Assembly (NCBI RefSeq): GCF_025398275.1
Contig: NZ_JAODOR010000008.1
Location: 62,001-126,000 of the forward strand
Origin: Microbacterium memoriense
GTDB lineage: Bacteria; Actinomycetota; Actinomycetes; Actinomycetales; Microbacteriaceae
DNA: 64,000 bases
Direction of reading: 5' to 3'
Numbering within the stretch: the first letter of the stretch is position 1; the number at the start of each line of letters is the position of its first letter. Below the pieces are notes generated by a model, which saw nothing but the letters and a program-made list of their open reading frames with translations, did not search any database and had not been told where the DNA came from. The position numbers and the translations under genes are program-made. Shown here one piece after another: positions 1-8,353 of this stretch.

Positions 1-51
1 CCAGCGGCCGGCATCCCGATCGAAGGGATGCTCGGGCCCGACGTCCCGTAG
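1..51 (+). CDS. 3' end of an unidentified protein (partial)
   Basis: Frame 1 is open from the window edge for 16 codons and stops at TAG (49-51). The encoded tail reads PAAGIPIEGMLGPDVP, and 14 of its 16 codons end in G or C, as coding sequence here does. Too little is present to assign a family. It may be a chance open frame, so confidence is low. Confidence 0.3.
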   Translation, partial: PAAGIPIEGMLGPDVP

Positions 52-79
52 ACGCACTGGTTCTCGTGTCTCCGCTTTT

Positions 80-96
80 GCGACCCGTTCGGTCGC
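80..96. terminator. Short hairpin in the 52-226 gap
   Basis: GCGACC and GGTCGC can pair over a 5-base loop. There is no T-run. It lies between the presumed end of the left-edge gene and the end of the convergent MFS gene, so it could help termination, but it is weak. I see nothing else in the 52-226 gap. Confidence 0.25.
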
Positions 97-226
97 GTGC
101 GCGGGGCTTGGAGATCGGTGAAGCCGAACGACGCAACCGGCTGCGGCGCTGACTCGGCGTTGCCACAGATGAGCTCCACCGCGACGCCATGCTGTTGCGA
201 GAGGCGGGGCCGATGCCTTGCCGGTG

Positions 227-1423
227 TTAGGTGGCGAGGGTGCGCTGGCGTTCCGCCGTCCAGATGAGGAGGGCGAGGGCGAGGATGCCGGTGGCAGTGA
301 TCATGATGGTGGTCCAGCCACCGAGGTCCCAGAGGAGGCTGGCGAGGGCTGAGCCGATGGAGCCGCCGATGAAGTTGCCGACGACGAAGACGGTGTTGAG
401 GCGGCTGCGGGAGGCGGGGTCCACGGACAGCATCCGGGTTTGGGTGAGGACCATGACTGATTGGATGCCGATGGAGTAGATCGCGATGGCGACGATGATC
501 GCGGCGAGCGAGGATGCCCCGAGCCCGGCGACGACGAAGCCGACGATTGCGAGGGCGAGTCCTGCACCGATGGCGGGGACGGCGAGTCCGCGGTCGTAGA
601 GGCGGCCGACGCGCAGGGCGGCGGCGGCTCCAAAGATTCCGATGAGGTTGATCAGGCCGATCTGGGTGGCCGAGAGCGCGAAAGGCTCCTCGATCAACAG
701 CAGCGTCAGTCCGGTCCAGAACAGGGTGAACGTCGCCATCGCGGCGGCGCCGATGAGTCCGACCCAGCGGGCGGTGGCGCTGAGCGCGTAGGTGCGGAGC
801 ACGGATCTCAGCAGTGACCCGTACGCGACCCGTGGGCGTGGGGGCAGGGCGGGCAGGGATCGGTGCGTGACGATCGCGAGGGCGAGCATGACGATGGCGA
901 CGCCCAGGTAGAGAGCCCGCCACCCGATCAGGTCGGTGACGATCCCGCTGATGGCGCGGGCGATCATGACACCGAGCAGGATGCCGGATGCCACGGTGCC
1001 GAGCACGCGACCCCGTTGGTCGTCGGCGGCGATGTCTCCGGCGAGGGGTGCGAGCAGCTGGCCCGACACGGTGCTGGCGCCGACGATGGTGAGGGCGATC
1101 AGCAGCACCGGGAACGTGGGTGCGAAGGCGCTCACGGCGAGCATCACCGCCGCGAGCAGCATGAACGCCGGGATCATCCGTTTCCGGTTGATGATGTCAC
1201 CGAGCGGGACGAGGAAGAACATACCGACCGCGTAACCGATCTGGGTCGCTGTGACCAGCAGTCCTGCGGTGCTCGTGGACACACCGAATCCGTCCGCGAT
1301 CGTGCCGAGGATCGGCTGTGCTCAGTAGAGGTTGCCGACGGCAGCTCCGCCCGCGACCGCGAACAGGATGGTCGCGCCCGGCGTCATGCCTCGGGGCCGG
1401 GTGCCGAGCGGGCCGTTCGTCAT
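227..1423 (-). pseudogene. MFS transporter interrupted by an in-frame TGA
   Basis: Read from ATG at 1423, the gene encodes a major facilitator superfamily transporter of about 398 codons with many hydrophobic helices and the N-terminal MFS motif GNLYxAQPIL. The x codon, at 1324-1322, is TGA where this family usually has Trp or Tyr, so the frame is cut after 33 codons. Downstream it stays open to TAA at 227. A GTG at 1282 could restart translation, but the product would lack most of the first transmembrane helix. One transition (TGG to TGA) explains the break. A TetR gene lies divergently upstream across a palindrome, the usual layout of a repressed drug exporter. It could be a real pseudogene, a polymorphism or a sequencing error. 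Confidence 0.8.
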
Positions 1424-1444
1424 TACGCGATATCCCGAAATTAG

Positions 1445-1458
1445 CAACGCATGCGTTG
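1445..1458. promoter_or_regulatory. Palindromic operator between MFS and TetR genes
   Basis: CAACGCATGCGTTG is a perfect 14-bp palindrome in the 50-bp space between the divergent MFS start (1423) and the TetR start (1474). Position and symmetry fit a TetR autorepression and exporter-control site. Binding is inferred. Confidence 0.65.
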
Positions 1459-1473
1459 GATATGGAGGGTGCG

Positions 1474-2061
1474 ATGGCCTGGGATGTGGAGGGCACCAAA
1501 CGAAAGATCATCGATGCGGCGACCGTCGAGTTCGTCGCACACGGTCAACACGGAGCCACGATCGAGCGCATCGCGCGGCGGGCCGGTGTCAACAAGGAGC
1601 GTGTGTACAACTACTACGGCGGCAAGGCGGAACTGTTCGCGCTCGTCCTTCGCGACAAGGTGGCCCGAGGGGCGGGGGCAGTTCCTTTCCGCCCCTCGGG
1701 CGTCGAGGAAGTCGCCGAGTTCGAGGGTCGATTGATCGACTACAACCGTGAGCATCCCGAACTCATCAGGCTGCTGATGTGGGAGGCGCTCGCCTACACC
1801 GAAACGGTTCCCGACGAAGATAAGAGGGTCGCGATGTACCGGCAGCGCACCGGCGAGCTGGAGGCCGGCCAGCGGGCCGCCGCGCTCACCGACGAACTCG
1901 ACGCAGACATGCTCCACGTCATGCTGCTGGCCCTGGCCGGATACGGCGCGCTGCTCCCCCACGTCGTCCGCATGATCACCGGTCACGACGCCAGCGAAGA
2001 CCGCTACCGCGGCGCCGTCATCGAGGGCGCGCGCCGGCTCGCCACACCCACACGCCGCTAA
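1474..2061 (+). CDS. TetR family transcriptional regulator
   Basis: A 195-residue protein with an N-terminal TetR DNA-binding domain: helix 1 around KRKIIDAATVEFVAHG, then the helix-turn-helix IERIARRAGVNKERVYNYYG at about residues 29-48, followed by an alpha-helical ligand-binding domain. ATG 1474 is chosen because GGAGGG sits just upstream; ATG 1462 in the same frame is possible but would overlap that ribosome site. It is divergent from the broken MFS transporter and probably repressed it and itself through the palindrome at 1445-1458. The ligand is unknown. Confidence 0.85.
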   Translation: MAWDVEGTKRKIIDAATVEFVAHGQHGATIERIARRAGVNKERVYNYYGGKAELFALVLRDKVARGAGAVPFRPSGVEEVAEFEGRLIDYNREHPELIRLLMWEALAYTETVPDEDKRVAMYRQRTGELEAGQRAAALTDELDADMLHVMLLALAGYGALLPHVVRMITGHDASEDRYRGAVIEGARRLATPTRR

Positions 2062-2090
2062 GCGGGCGCGGGACCTGGCGAACGGCGACC

Positions 2091-2128
2091 ACCTGACCGG
2101 CAAGGCCCGGCTGCCTTGCCGGTCAGGT
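2091..2128. terminator. Bidirectional terminator between convergent genes
   Basis: A perfect 15-bp inverted repeat (arms 2091-2105 and 2114-2128, 8-base loop) lies between the TetR stop at 2061 and the convergent hydrolase stop at 2133. There is no clear T-run. Strength and position suggest it ends transcription from both sides. Confidence 0.7.
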
Positions 2129-2132
2129 GTGG

Positions 2133-2957
2133 TCAGATGGCATCCCAAAAGGCTTCGATGGCATCGGCCGTGGCGGCGGGTTGTTCGACTTGTACGAGTG
2201 TTCGCGCCCCGGGAATCACTGCCGTGCGCGCGTCGGGGATGAGGGCGGCTGCCTCGGCCATGATGTCGGGAGACCACTCGCCGCGATCGTCGCCTGTCAC
2301 GAGTAGTGCGGGAGCGTGGATGCGCGGTAGGCGGTGGCTTGCATCCGTCCGGTTGATGATGAACGACGTCACGGTGCGTGCCAGCGCTTTCGGGGAGGTC
2401 CCGCGCATCGCATCGTCGATGAGGCTTGTCATCGCTGCGTTTTGGCGGTTGCTTTTTGTGAGTTGGGCATCCTGGACGGCGTGCCGTAGATGCGCAATCG
2501 GTCCGAAACGCGCGAGCATCATGTTCGCGATGATCAACTTGATCCGGAAGACAGGATCGATGGGCTGCACCGGTGAACTGATGGCAACGATCGATCTGAA
2601 GAGCTCTGGGGAGAGGGCTCCGGCTGTCATTCCTACGTGCCCGCCCCAGGCAGTGCCGACCCAGTCGACGGGTCCCGCGCCCGGCAGCTGGGTGATGATC
2701 TGCGCCGCGACTTCGGCGCATTCCTCGATCGATGTCAATCGTGCGAGCTCGTCACTCGAGCCGTAGCCCGGACCGTCCAGCACGATGAGCCGTCGCGTCC
2801 GGGCGAGTCGGTCCACGATCGGGTTCCAGCTGCTTCCAGTGACGAACATCCCGTGCCAAAGGATGGCGGTCGGACCGGCGCCGAGGACGCGTGCGTGCAC
2901 GCGTCCGAGTGATGTCGCGAAGGTGAGCGTCGTGAGCGCTTCCGTTGATGAGTTCAT
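2133..2957 (-). CDS. Alpha/beta-hydrolase fold protein lacking catalytic Ser and His
   Basis: A 274-residue alpha/beta-hydrolase. The oxyanion-hole motif HGMF (about residue 31), the strand before the elbow (DWVG) and the acid-strand motif LLVTGDD are all clear. The nucleophile elbow, normally G-x-S-x-G-G, reads VGTAWGGHVG, with Ala (codon GCC) where Ser, Cys or Asp should be. The C-terminal catalytic His, expected in a PGAGHLVQ-type motif, reads PGARTLVQ with Thr. The frame is intact and the fold motifs are kept, so it looks like a pseudoenzyme, not a decaying gene. The start is the ATG before NSSTEALT; longer in-frame extensions run into the divergent regulator. Function unknown: perhaps a binding or sensing protein for the neighbouring regulator. 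Confidence 0.8.
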   Translation of the reverse strand: MNSSTEALTTLTFATSLGRVHARVLGAGPTAILWHGMFVTGSSWNPIVDRLARTRRLIVLDGPGYGSSDELARLTSIEECAEVAAQIITQLPGAGPVDWVGTAWGGHVGMTAGALSPELFRSIVAISSPVQPIDPVFRIKLIIANMMLARFGPIAHLRHAVQDAQLTKSNRQNAAMTSLIDDAMRGTSPKALARTVTSFIINRTDASHRLPRIHAPALLVTGDDRGEWSPDIMAEAAALIPDARTAVIPGARTLVQVEQPAATADAIEAFWDAI

Positions 2958-3021
2958 GTACGTAGCCTCAGACCTCGCACGTGTGCTCGCGGTTCCCGCC
3001 GTCCTCCGCAATGATTCTGCA

Positions 3022-5622
3022 ATGGACGGATTTACCCGTACGGCACCGGTGGTCCACATTCGCGCGCTGGGAACGATGCATGCGGAGGCCGATGATCGCA
3101 ACGTCACGCTCGGTGGACCTCGGGCGAGGGCGCTCCTGGCGGCGCTCATCCAGGCGAGAGGGAGGGTCTTGTCTTCCGAAACGCTTCTGCACGACGTATG
3201 GGGGGAAGATTCGCCTGGTCGGCGTTCGTCGTTGCGGGCCACTATTTCGCGGCTGCGTGCCACTGCGCTGGGTGAGCATCTCAGAGGAGGGCGGGACGGG
3301 TATGCCCTCGTTCCCGGCCCGCATCTTTCGGTGGACGTGTGGCGGTATGCCGATGTTGCCGAGGGGGATGCGGTTCCTCTCGCGCACGCTCTGGAAACGC
3401 TCGAAGTCTTCCGTGATCCATCGACGGTTGATGCGTTGCCTTATGAGGGCGCCGGCGTTTCCCCGTTCCTGCCCGCGGCGCGCGCGCAGGTGAGCGCAAC
3501 GGTTCGGCGGGCGATCGTCCGCGCCGTCGATGCGCACCGCCGGCACCCTCTCGCGATCGCCATCGCCGAGAGGCTCCTCGCCATCGACCCGGACGATCCT
3601 GAAGTGCGAGGGCTGCTGGTTGCCGCACAAGAGTCTGCGCTGGGGCACAGCTTCTCTGAGGTCTCGGCGACGGTCGAGCGTCGCGGTGCGCTTCCCGCGG
3701 CGCCGACGCGTCGGATCGGAGTACCGTCGCCTGTCGCGGCGTATCTCCGACGCCCGGAGGATGAATCGCGCCTGGCCACGGCGTTGCGGCTTTCCCGCCT
3801 GGTGTCTCTCGTCGGTGCGTCAGGGGTGGGCAAGTCGCGCCTGGCGATCGAGTGGGCGCGCGGCCAAGCGAGTTCGACGCAAGAGCATGTCTGGTTCTGT
3901 CGAGTGGACGGTGGCCGCTCGTGGATGCGGGAGCTATCCCTCAGCGTGGGAGCTGCCGGCGGGACGACTGAGGATCTCGTGAAGAGGCTTGCGCCGTTGC
4001 GGGGGACGATCGTCTTGGACGGACTGGATGAGAGTCCCGACACTGTCGACGATCTGATCACGATCCTCGAACAAGCGCATGGCGTCTGTGTTCTGATCAC
4101 CGCCCGACGTGCATTGGGGCTCCCGGGGGAGAGCGTGCGCCGTGTGGCCGCCTTGAGCCATGCAGACGCGAAGGCGCTGTTCGCACTACGCATGGGATCG
4201 TCGCCTGATGATCGTGAGGTCCAGTCCCTCATCAGCGCTCTCGGGGGGCTTCCCCTGGGAATCGAGATGGCGGCGGCCCGTGTTGCTCAGATACCACCCG
4301 GCTCGGTGATCGAGGTGCTGCTGACTCCGCGTGACGGTGGCGCCTCACTGGACACCGCCCTCGACACGACGATCGCCCTCCTTGGGGATCCCGAGCGCGA
4401 CGCTCTTCGCGAGCTGTCCGAGTTCCGCGGGCCCTTCGCTGAGGACGCCGCGGCCGCCGTCGGGGGGACGACCCAGGACGAATTGGAGACGCTGATTCGG
4501 TGGTCGCTGGTGCGCGAGGAGCTACTCGGCGACCTTCGGCTCTTCCGGATGCCCGAAGCTATCCGCCGTCACGTGGCCACGGGAAGCGCACCACCAGAAG
4601 GATCGCGGAGCCGTCACACGGCGTGGTTCGCAGCCCGCGCATTGCGCGCCTTCCACGATCTCACGACGACGGATGCGCGGGAGGCCTGGCAGCGGTTGGA
4701 CGCCGAGCGTGCTGATATCGCCGCGGCGTTCGAGAACGCAGTGATGGATGGAGATAGGACGAGCGCGCTCAGCATCGCGGCCGGCCTCTCGTGGGCGGGC
4801 GTGCAAACGGGCACGCAACAAGCGACGCTCGGCCTGGCTCGACGCGCCGCTGCCGTCCCCGGTGAAGCGCCGCCGCACATCGAAGCACAGTCACGACTCG
4901 GTCGTGGCATCCTGGCATACCAACTCGGGGCCGTGCCGGAAGCCCGCGTCGCGCTCGATGAAGCGATCATGAGCGCCGCGCGCGCGCAGATCCCAGATCT
5001 CCTCGCTCTCGCCCATGCGTTCTCCGCCTACCTCCACACCCTCGACGCAGACGGCGCGGAACACGCGATGTCCGCGATCCTTGCCGCCCACGATCACGTG
5101 GCGGAGGCCTCCTCGAGCACGCGAGCGATGGTCACTCTGATCTCCGCACAGGTTGAGCGCGCCGCCGGCGACCATTCCCGAGCTCTTCACCATGCGAAGA
5201 CCGCGCATGAACTCGCCGATCACGCGGGCCACGGTTGGGTGAGTCTGATGTCACGCGTGGTGGAAGCCAAAGTGCGTCTCGACGCGCGCGATCCTCACGC
5301 GTCACTTGCTGCGATCTGTGAAGTACTTGACGAACCTCGAGTGCTCGCCGATCCGATCAGCGTTCTGATCGCGGCCTCCGTTGCCGCCGGCGCTGCCGCG
5401 GCGTTGGGTGAAGATGCAGCCGGAGCGCGAATAATCGGCGCCGTCGACGCCATCGGACTCCGCTACGGTTTCAACCCGCGGGCGAATGAGCCCGCCGACT
5501 TCGCGCGATACCGTCGGCGCGTACGCGAGGGACTCTCGAGCCAGGAGTGGCGGGATGCCTACGCGAACGGCACCTCGTTGACGCTCGCGGAACTGGTCGA
5601 ACAGACATCACGCCTGCGATGA
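3022..5622 (+). CDS. SARP-like transcriptional regulator with NB-ARC-type ATPase domain
   Basis: An 866-residue regulator. Residues about 10-100 form an OmpR/SARP-type winged helix (LGGPRARALLAALIQARGRV, then a DGYAL wing), followed by a short BTAD-like helical part. The NTPase domain has Walker A GASGVGKS near residue 263, Walker B TIVLDGLDE near 330 and a GLPLGIEMAAAR motif near 405. The rest is alanine-rich TPR-like helices; there is no C-terminal LuxR helix-turn-helix. This is the layout of AfsR/SARP-type activators. ATG 3022 is chosen because it precedes the winged helix closely; no good ribosome site is visible, so the mRNA may be leaderless. It is divergent from the inactive hydrolase by about 65 bp. 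The target genes are unknown. Confidence 0.8.
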   Translation: MDGFTRTAPVVHIRALGTMHAEADDRNVTLGGPRARALLAALIQARGRVLSSETLLHDVWGEDSPGRRSSLRATISRLRATALGEHLRGGRDGYALVPGPHLSVDVWRYADVAEGDAVPLAHALETLEVFRDPSTVDALPYEGAGVSPFLPAARAQVSATVRRAIVRAVDAHRRHPLAIAIAERLLAIDPDDPEVRGLLVAAQESALGHSFSEVSATVERRGALPAAPTRRIGVPSPVAAYLRRPEDESRLATALRLSRLVSLVGASGVGKSRLAIEWARGQASSTQEHVWFCRVDGGRSWMRELSLSVGAAGGTTEDLVKRLAPLRGTIVLDGLDESPDTVDDLITILEQAHGVCVLITARRALGLPGESVRRVAALSHADAKALFALRMGSSPDDREVQSLISALGGLPLGIEMAAARVAQIPPGSVIEVLLTPRDGGASLDTALDTTIALLGDPERDALRELSEFRGPFAEDAAAAVGGTTQDELETLIRWSLVREELLGDLRLFRMPEAIRRHVATGSAPPEGSRSRHTAWFAARALRAFHDLTTTDAREAWQRLDAERADIAAAFENAVMDGDRTSALSIAAGLSWAGVQTGTQQATLGLARRAAAVPGEAPPHIEAQSRLGRGILAYQLGAVPEARVALDEAIMSAARAQIPDLLALAHAFSAYLHTLDADGAEHAMSAILAAHDHVAEASSSTRAMVTLISAQVERAAGDHSRALHHAKTAHELADHAGHGWVSLMSRVVEAKVRLDARDPHASLAAICEVLDEPRVLADPISVLIAASVAAGAAAALGEDAAGARIIGAVDAIGLRYGFNPRANEPADFARYRRRVREGLSSQEWRDAYANGTSLTLAELVEQTSRLR

Positions 5623-5669
5623 CACCCCATCAGGCGCCTGGCTGCGGCAAACGACATCTCCCCCGCGAA

Positions 5670-6377
5670 TCAGCCCGCGCCGCGAACCGCAGCGACGATG
5701 CCTGCGGGTTCGCCGCGCCACGGCGCACCGTGCCCTGGCAGCACCCACGTCGCGGACAGGTTGGCGAGGCGATCGAGAGACCTGAGCGCCTGCGCCGGCT
5801 CGTCGGTGAAGGGAGCGGGTTGCGCACCCTCCCGCCCGGTGAGCACGTGCTGAGTGGTGAGAGCGTCGCCGACGAAGACGGCCTCCGCGATCGGGACGTG
5901 CACGGCGACACTCCCCGGCGAGTGGCCAGGCATGCCGATGATGACCGGGGCACCAGGGAGGTTCAGGACCTCTCCGTCAGCGACCTCGATCACTTCGTGC
6001 ACGTGACGAGTGCGCAGCGCGTTCTTGCGCAGGCTGTACGCGAGGAAGCGCAGCACGGGACCGATACGGGCCGGGCCGATCTCGGTCTTCGGCTTCTTTC
6101 CTGTGCGCACCCGATGCGCGTCGGCGGCGTGGATGAACACGGGCACACCGGCCTGGCGCAGCCGCTCGGCGAAGCCGATGTGGTCACTGTCGCCGTGCGT
6201 CAGGACGAGCCCACGGATGTCGTCGACACGCTTTCCGAGCGCCTTCAATTCACGCTGCAGGTCGTTCCAATGACCGGGGAGGCCCGCATCGATGAGGGTG
6301 ATTCCCTCCGGCAGATCAATGAGATAGGCGGCGACGATGTCGTTGCCCAGGCGATGCAGATGCGGCGCGAGCTTCGT
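5670..6377 (-). CDS. Metallo-beta-lactamase-fold hydrolase with a lost or ACG start
   Basis: An MBL-fold metallohydrolase. Visible motifs are the N-terminal GNDIVAAYLID and LIDAGLPGH, the metal motif THGDSDHIG, PGHSPGSV, FVGDALTT and PGHG. The conserved N-terminus is coded without interruption back to a stop at 6392, but no ATG, GTG or TTG is in frame there. The codon where the family should start is ACG (6377-6375), followed by KLAPHLHRLG and preceded by AAAGGGA with a 6-base spacer. An ATG-to-ACG change explains this, or ACG is used directly. A TTG at 6248 would give a truncated 192-residue protein lacking the first strands. It is divergent from a TetR gene across a palindrome, a common arrangement. 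Substrate unknown. Confidence 0.75.
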   Translation of the reverse strand, partial: TKLAPHLHRLGNDIVAAYLIDLPEGITLIDAGLPGHWNDLQRELKALGKRVDDIRGLVLTHGDSDHIGFAERLRQAGVPVFIHAADAHRVRTGKKPKTEIGPARIGPVLRFLAYSLRKNALRTRHVHEVIEVADGEVLNLPGAPVIIGMPGHSPGSVAVHVPIAEAVFVGDALTTQHVLTGREGAQPAPFTDEPAQALRSLDRLANLSATWVLPGHGAPWRGEPAGIVAAVRGAG

Positions 6378-6416
6378 GGCGAATCCCTTTCAGAGGTCTG
6401 CGATGTCTAATCCCCA

Positions 6417-6431
6417 TAGCTATCATAGCTA
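6417..6431. promoter_or_regulatory. Palindromic operator between MBL and TetR genes
   Basis: TAGCTAT-C-ATAGCTA is a perfect 7-bp inverted repeat around one base. It is conspicuously A/T-rich for this genome and overlaps a possible -10 element (TATCAT). It lies between the MBL-fold gene and the TetR gene and is the likely TetR site; binding is inferred. Confidence 0.65.
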
Positions 6432-6455
6432 ATGTCAATACCCATGGAGGTCGAG

Positions 6456-6986
6456 ATGCCGACGCCGCCACGAACGTCCTACGCCGAGATCATCACCGCA
6501 GGTCGAGAGATCCTCGAGTCCGCGGGACCGGAGGGGCTCACAATGCAGGCAGTCGCCGCCCGCGTCGGCGTGCGCGCACCGTCCCTGTACAAGCGCATCC
6601 GCGATCGCGAGGCGCTCCTCGTTGCCGTCGCCGAGGCCGTGGTCGACGACCTTGCCGTGCGGTTGGAATCGGCCGGAACGGACCTCACCGCGCTCGCCGC
6701 AGCGTACCGTGCCCACGCGCACGCCCAGCCGGCCGGGTTTCGGCTGATGTTCACGGCCTCCGCTCCGCTGAATGCCCTCCAGCGAGCCGCGCGCCCCGTG
6801 CTCTCGGCATCCACCGCACTCGTGGGCGAGGCTGACGCCCTGCACTCGGCCCGACTCATCACGGCGTGGGCCACCGGGTTCCTCCAGATGGAACTCGCCG
6901 GTGCGTTCCGACTCGGTGGCGACGTCGACGAGGCGTTCGCCTACGGGCTGGATCGGCTGGTCCGGGGGCTGCGTCAGGAGAAGTGA
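6456..6986 (+). CDS. TetR family regulator
   Basis: A 176-residue TetR/AcrR protein. The DNA-binding domain spans about residues 8-54, with turn motif LTMQAVAARVGVRAPSLYKR; the C-terminal half resembles the TetR WHG-type ligand domain. GGAGG at 6446-6450 fixes the start at ATG 6456; upstream in-frame ATGs at 6432 and 6444 have no such site and would overlap the operator. It probably represses itself and the divergent MBL-fold gene. Confidence 0.82.
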   Translation: MPTPPRTSYAEIITAGREILESAGPEGLTMQAVAARVGVRAPSLYKRIRDREALLVAVAEAVVDDLAVRLESAGTDLTALAAAYRAHAHAQPAGFRLMFTASAPLNALQRAARPVLSASTALVGEADALHSARLITAWATGFLQMELAGAFRLGGDVDEAFAYGLDRLVRGLRQEK

Positions 6987-7042
6987 TGCGCACGCCGCCT
7001 CAGCCACCCGGCGACCGAGGACTTCAACGGCGCTGGCGATGA

Positions 7043-8353
7043 TCACCGAGACGTCGAGACCGCGGGGTGCGGCAGCGGTGGCAGAAGCGGAGAATCCAGC
7101 CACGCCGCGAACAGACCGGTCAGATCGACACCGGTCACCCCCGACGCGAATGCGCGGAAGTCATCGCTGGTGACCAGGGCATGGCGATGCTCCGACGCCC
7201 ACTCCCGCACGACCGTCGAGAACGCAGCTGAACCGACCGCGCACCGCAGGGCGTAGAGGGTGAGCGCGCCGCGCTTGTACACCCGGTCGTCGAACATGAG
7301 GTCCGGACCGGGGTCGCCGAGCACGAGATCCTGCGGAAGCGCCCGCACTCGCGCATGGTATTGCGCAGCTCGCGCCGCAACCGTCGGGCCACCCGAGGCT
7401 TCGGACCACATCCATTCCGCGAAGCAGGCGAATCCCTCGTTGAGCCAGATGTCACGCCATCGGGCCAGGCCGACACTGTTGCCGAACCACTGATGCGCGA
7501 GTTCGTGGGCGATCAGCCGCTGCTCTTCAGGGACGAGGTGGTTGACGCCGAACACCGCCATCCCCTGAGCTTCGAGCGGGATCTCAAGCTCATCGGCCGT
7601 GACGACGAGAGCGCAATCCTCTTGCGGGTACGCGCCGAATTCCGACTCGAACACCGCGAGCATGCGCGGCACATCCTGAAATGCGCGCCAGACGCCCGCG
7701 CGCAACGCCGGCGGGGCGAACACACGCACGCGCGCGTCGCCGGCGAGCGCGGTCTGCTCGTACGCGCCGATATGGACGGCGGCAAGATACGTCGCCACCG
7801 GCACGGCGGATTCCGAAGTGACGGTCACCCGTCCGCCGCTGACCGACTGCCCCAGCGGGCGACCGGTCGGCACAGGGAGGTAGCCGGCATCCGTCGTCAC
7901 GGACATGCGCATGCGCGCACGGTCGTCGGGGCGGTCGTTGCAGGGGAACCACGTGGGCGCTCCGGTGGGTTGGGCGGCCACGAGAGATCCGTCCTCGAGC
8001 TCCTCCCAGCCGATCGTGCCCCACCGAGACCGGCGGGGCCCCGGAGAGCCGGCATACGTGATGTCGAGGGAGAACCGCTCCCCCGCGTGCAGAGCCCGCG
8101 CCGACTTCACGCGGAGTTTGCGCGGTCCCTGCGTGAATTGGGTGCGGCGATCGCCGTCGAGCCGCACGCGCGTCGCACGGAGCCCGACGAGGTCGAGACT
8201 GATCGCGGACACGGCCGTCGTCGCGACGGCGTTGATGAGCGCCCGACCCTCGAGCCGGTTGGTGCGCACGCGGTAATCGATCTGAAGGTCATAGGACTCG
8301 ACGTCGAAGGTCGAGTCACCGCTCTCGGGTGTGTACGGGTCGTGACCGCTCAC
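7043..8353 (-). CDS. M1 family zinc metallopeptidase, Pld-like
   Basis: A 436-residue M1 (gluzincin) aminopeptidase. The N-terminal beta domain is followed by the exopeptidase-type motif QGMAVFG, the zinc motif HELAHQW with the third ligand in WLNEGFACFAEW 18 residues on, and a transition-state Tyr in VYKRGALTLY. No large C-terminal helical domain is present, so it is a short M1. GTG at 8353 overlaps the TGA of the upstream synthetase by 4 bp (GTGA), which fixes the start and implies translational coupling. In epsilon-poly-lysine producers an M1-type enzyme (Pld) encoded beside pls degrades the polymer; by that analogy this may be a polymer-degrading or self-protection peptidase. No signal peptide is evident. 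Confidence 0.85.
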   Translation of the reverse strand: MSGHDPYTPESGDSTFDVESYDLQIDYRVRTNRLEGRALINAVATTAVSAISLDLVGLRATRVRLDGDRRTQFTQGPRKLRVKSARALHAGERFSLDITYAGSPGPRRSRWGTIGWEELEDGSLVAAQPTGAPTWFPCNDRPDDRARMRMSVTTDAGYLPVPTGRPLGQSVSGGRVTVTSESAVPVATYLAAVHIGAYEQTALAGDARVRVFAPPALRAGVWRAFQDVPRMLAVFESEFGAYPQEDCALVVTADELEIPLEAQGMAVFGVNHLVPEEQRLIAHELAHQWFGNSVGLARWRDIWLNEGFACFAEWMWSEASGGPTVAARAAQYHARVRALPQDLVLGDPGPDLMFDDRVYKRGALTLYALRCAVGSAAFSTVVREWASEHRHALVTSDDFRAFASGVTGVDLTGLFAAWLDSPLLPPLPHPAVSTSR

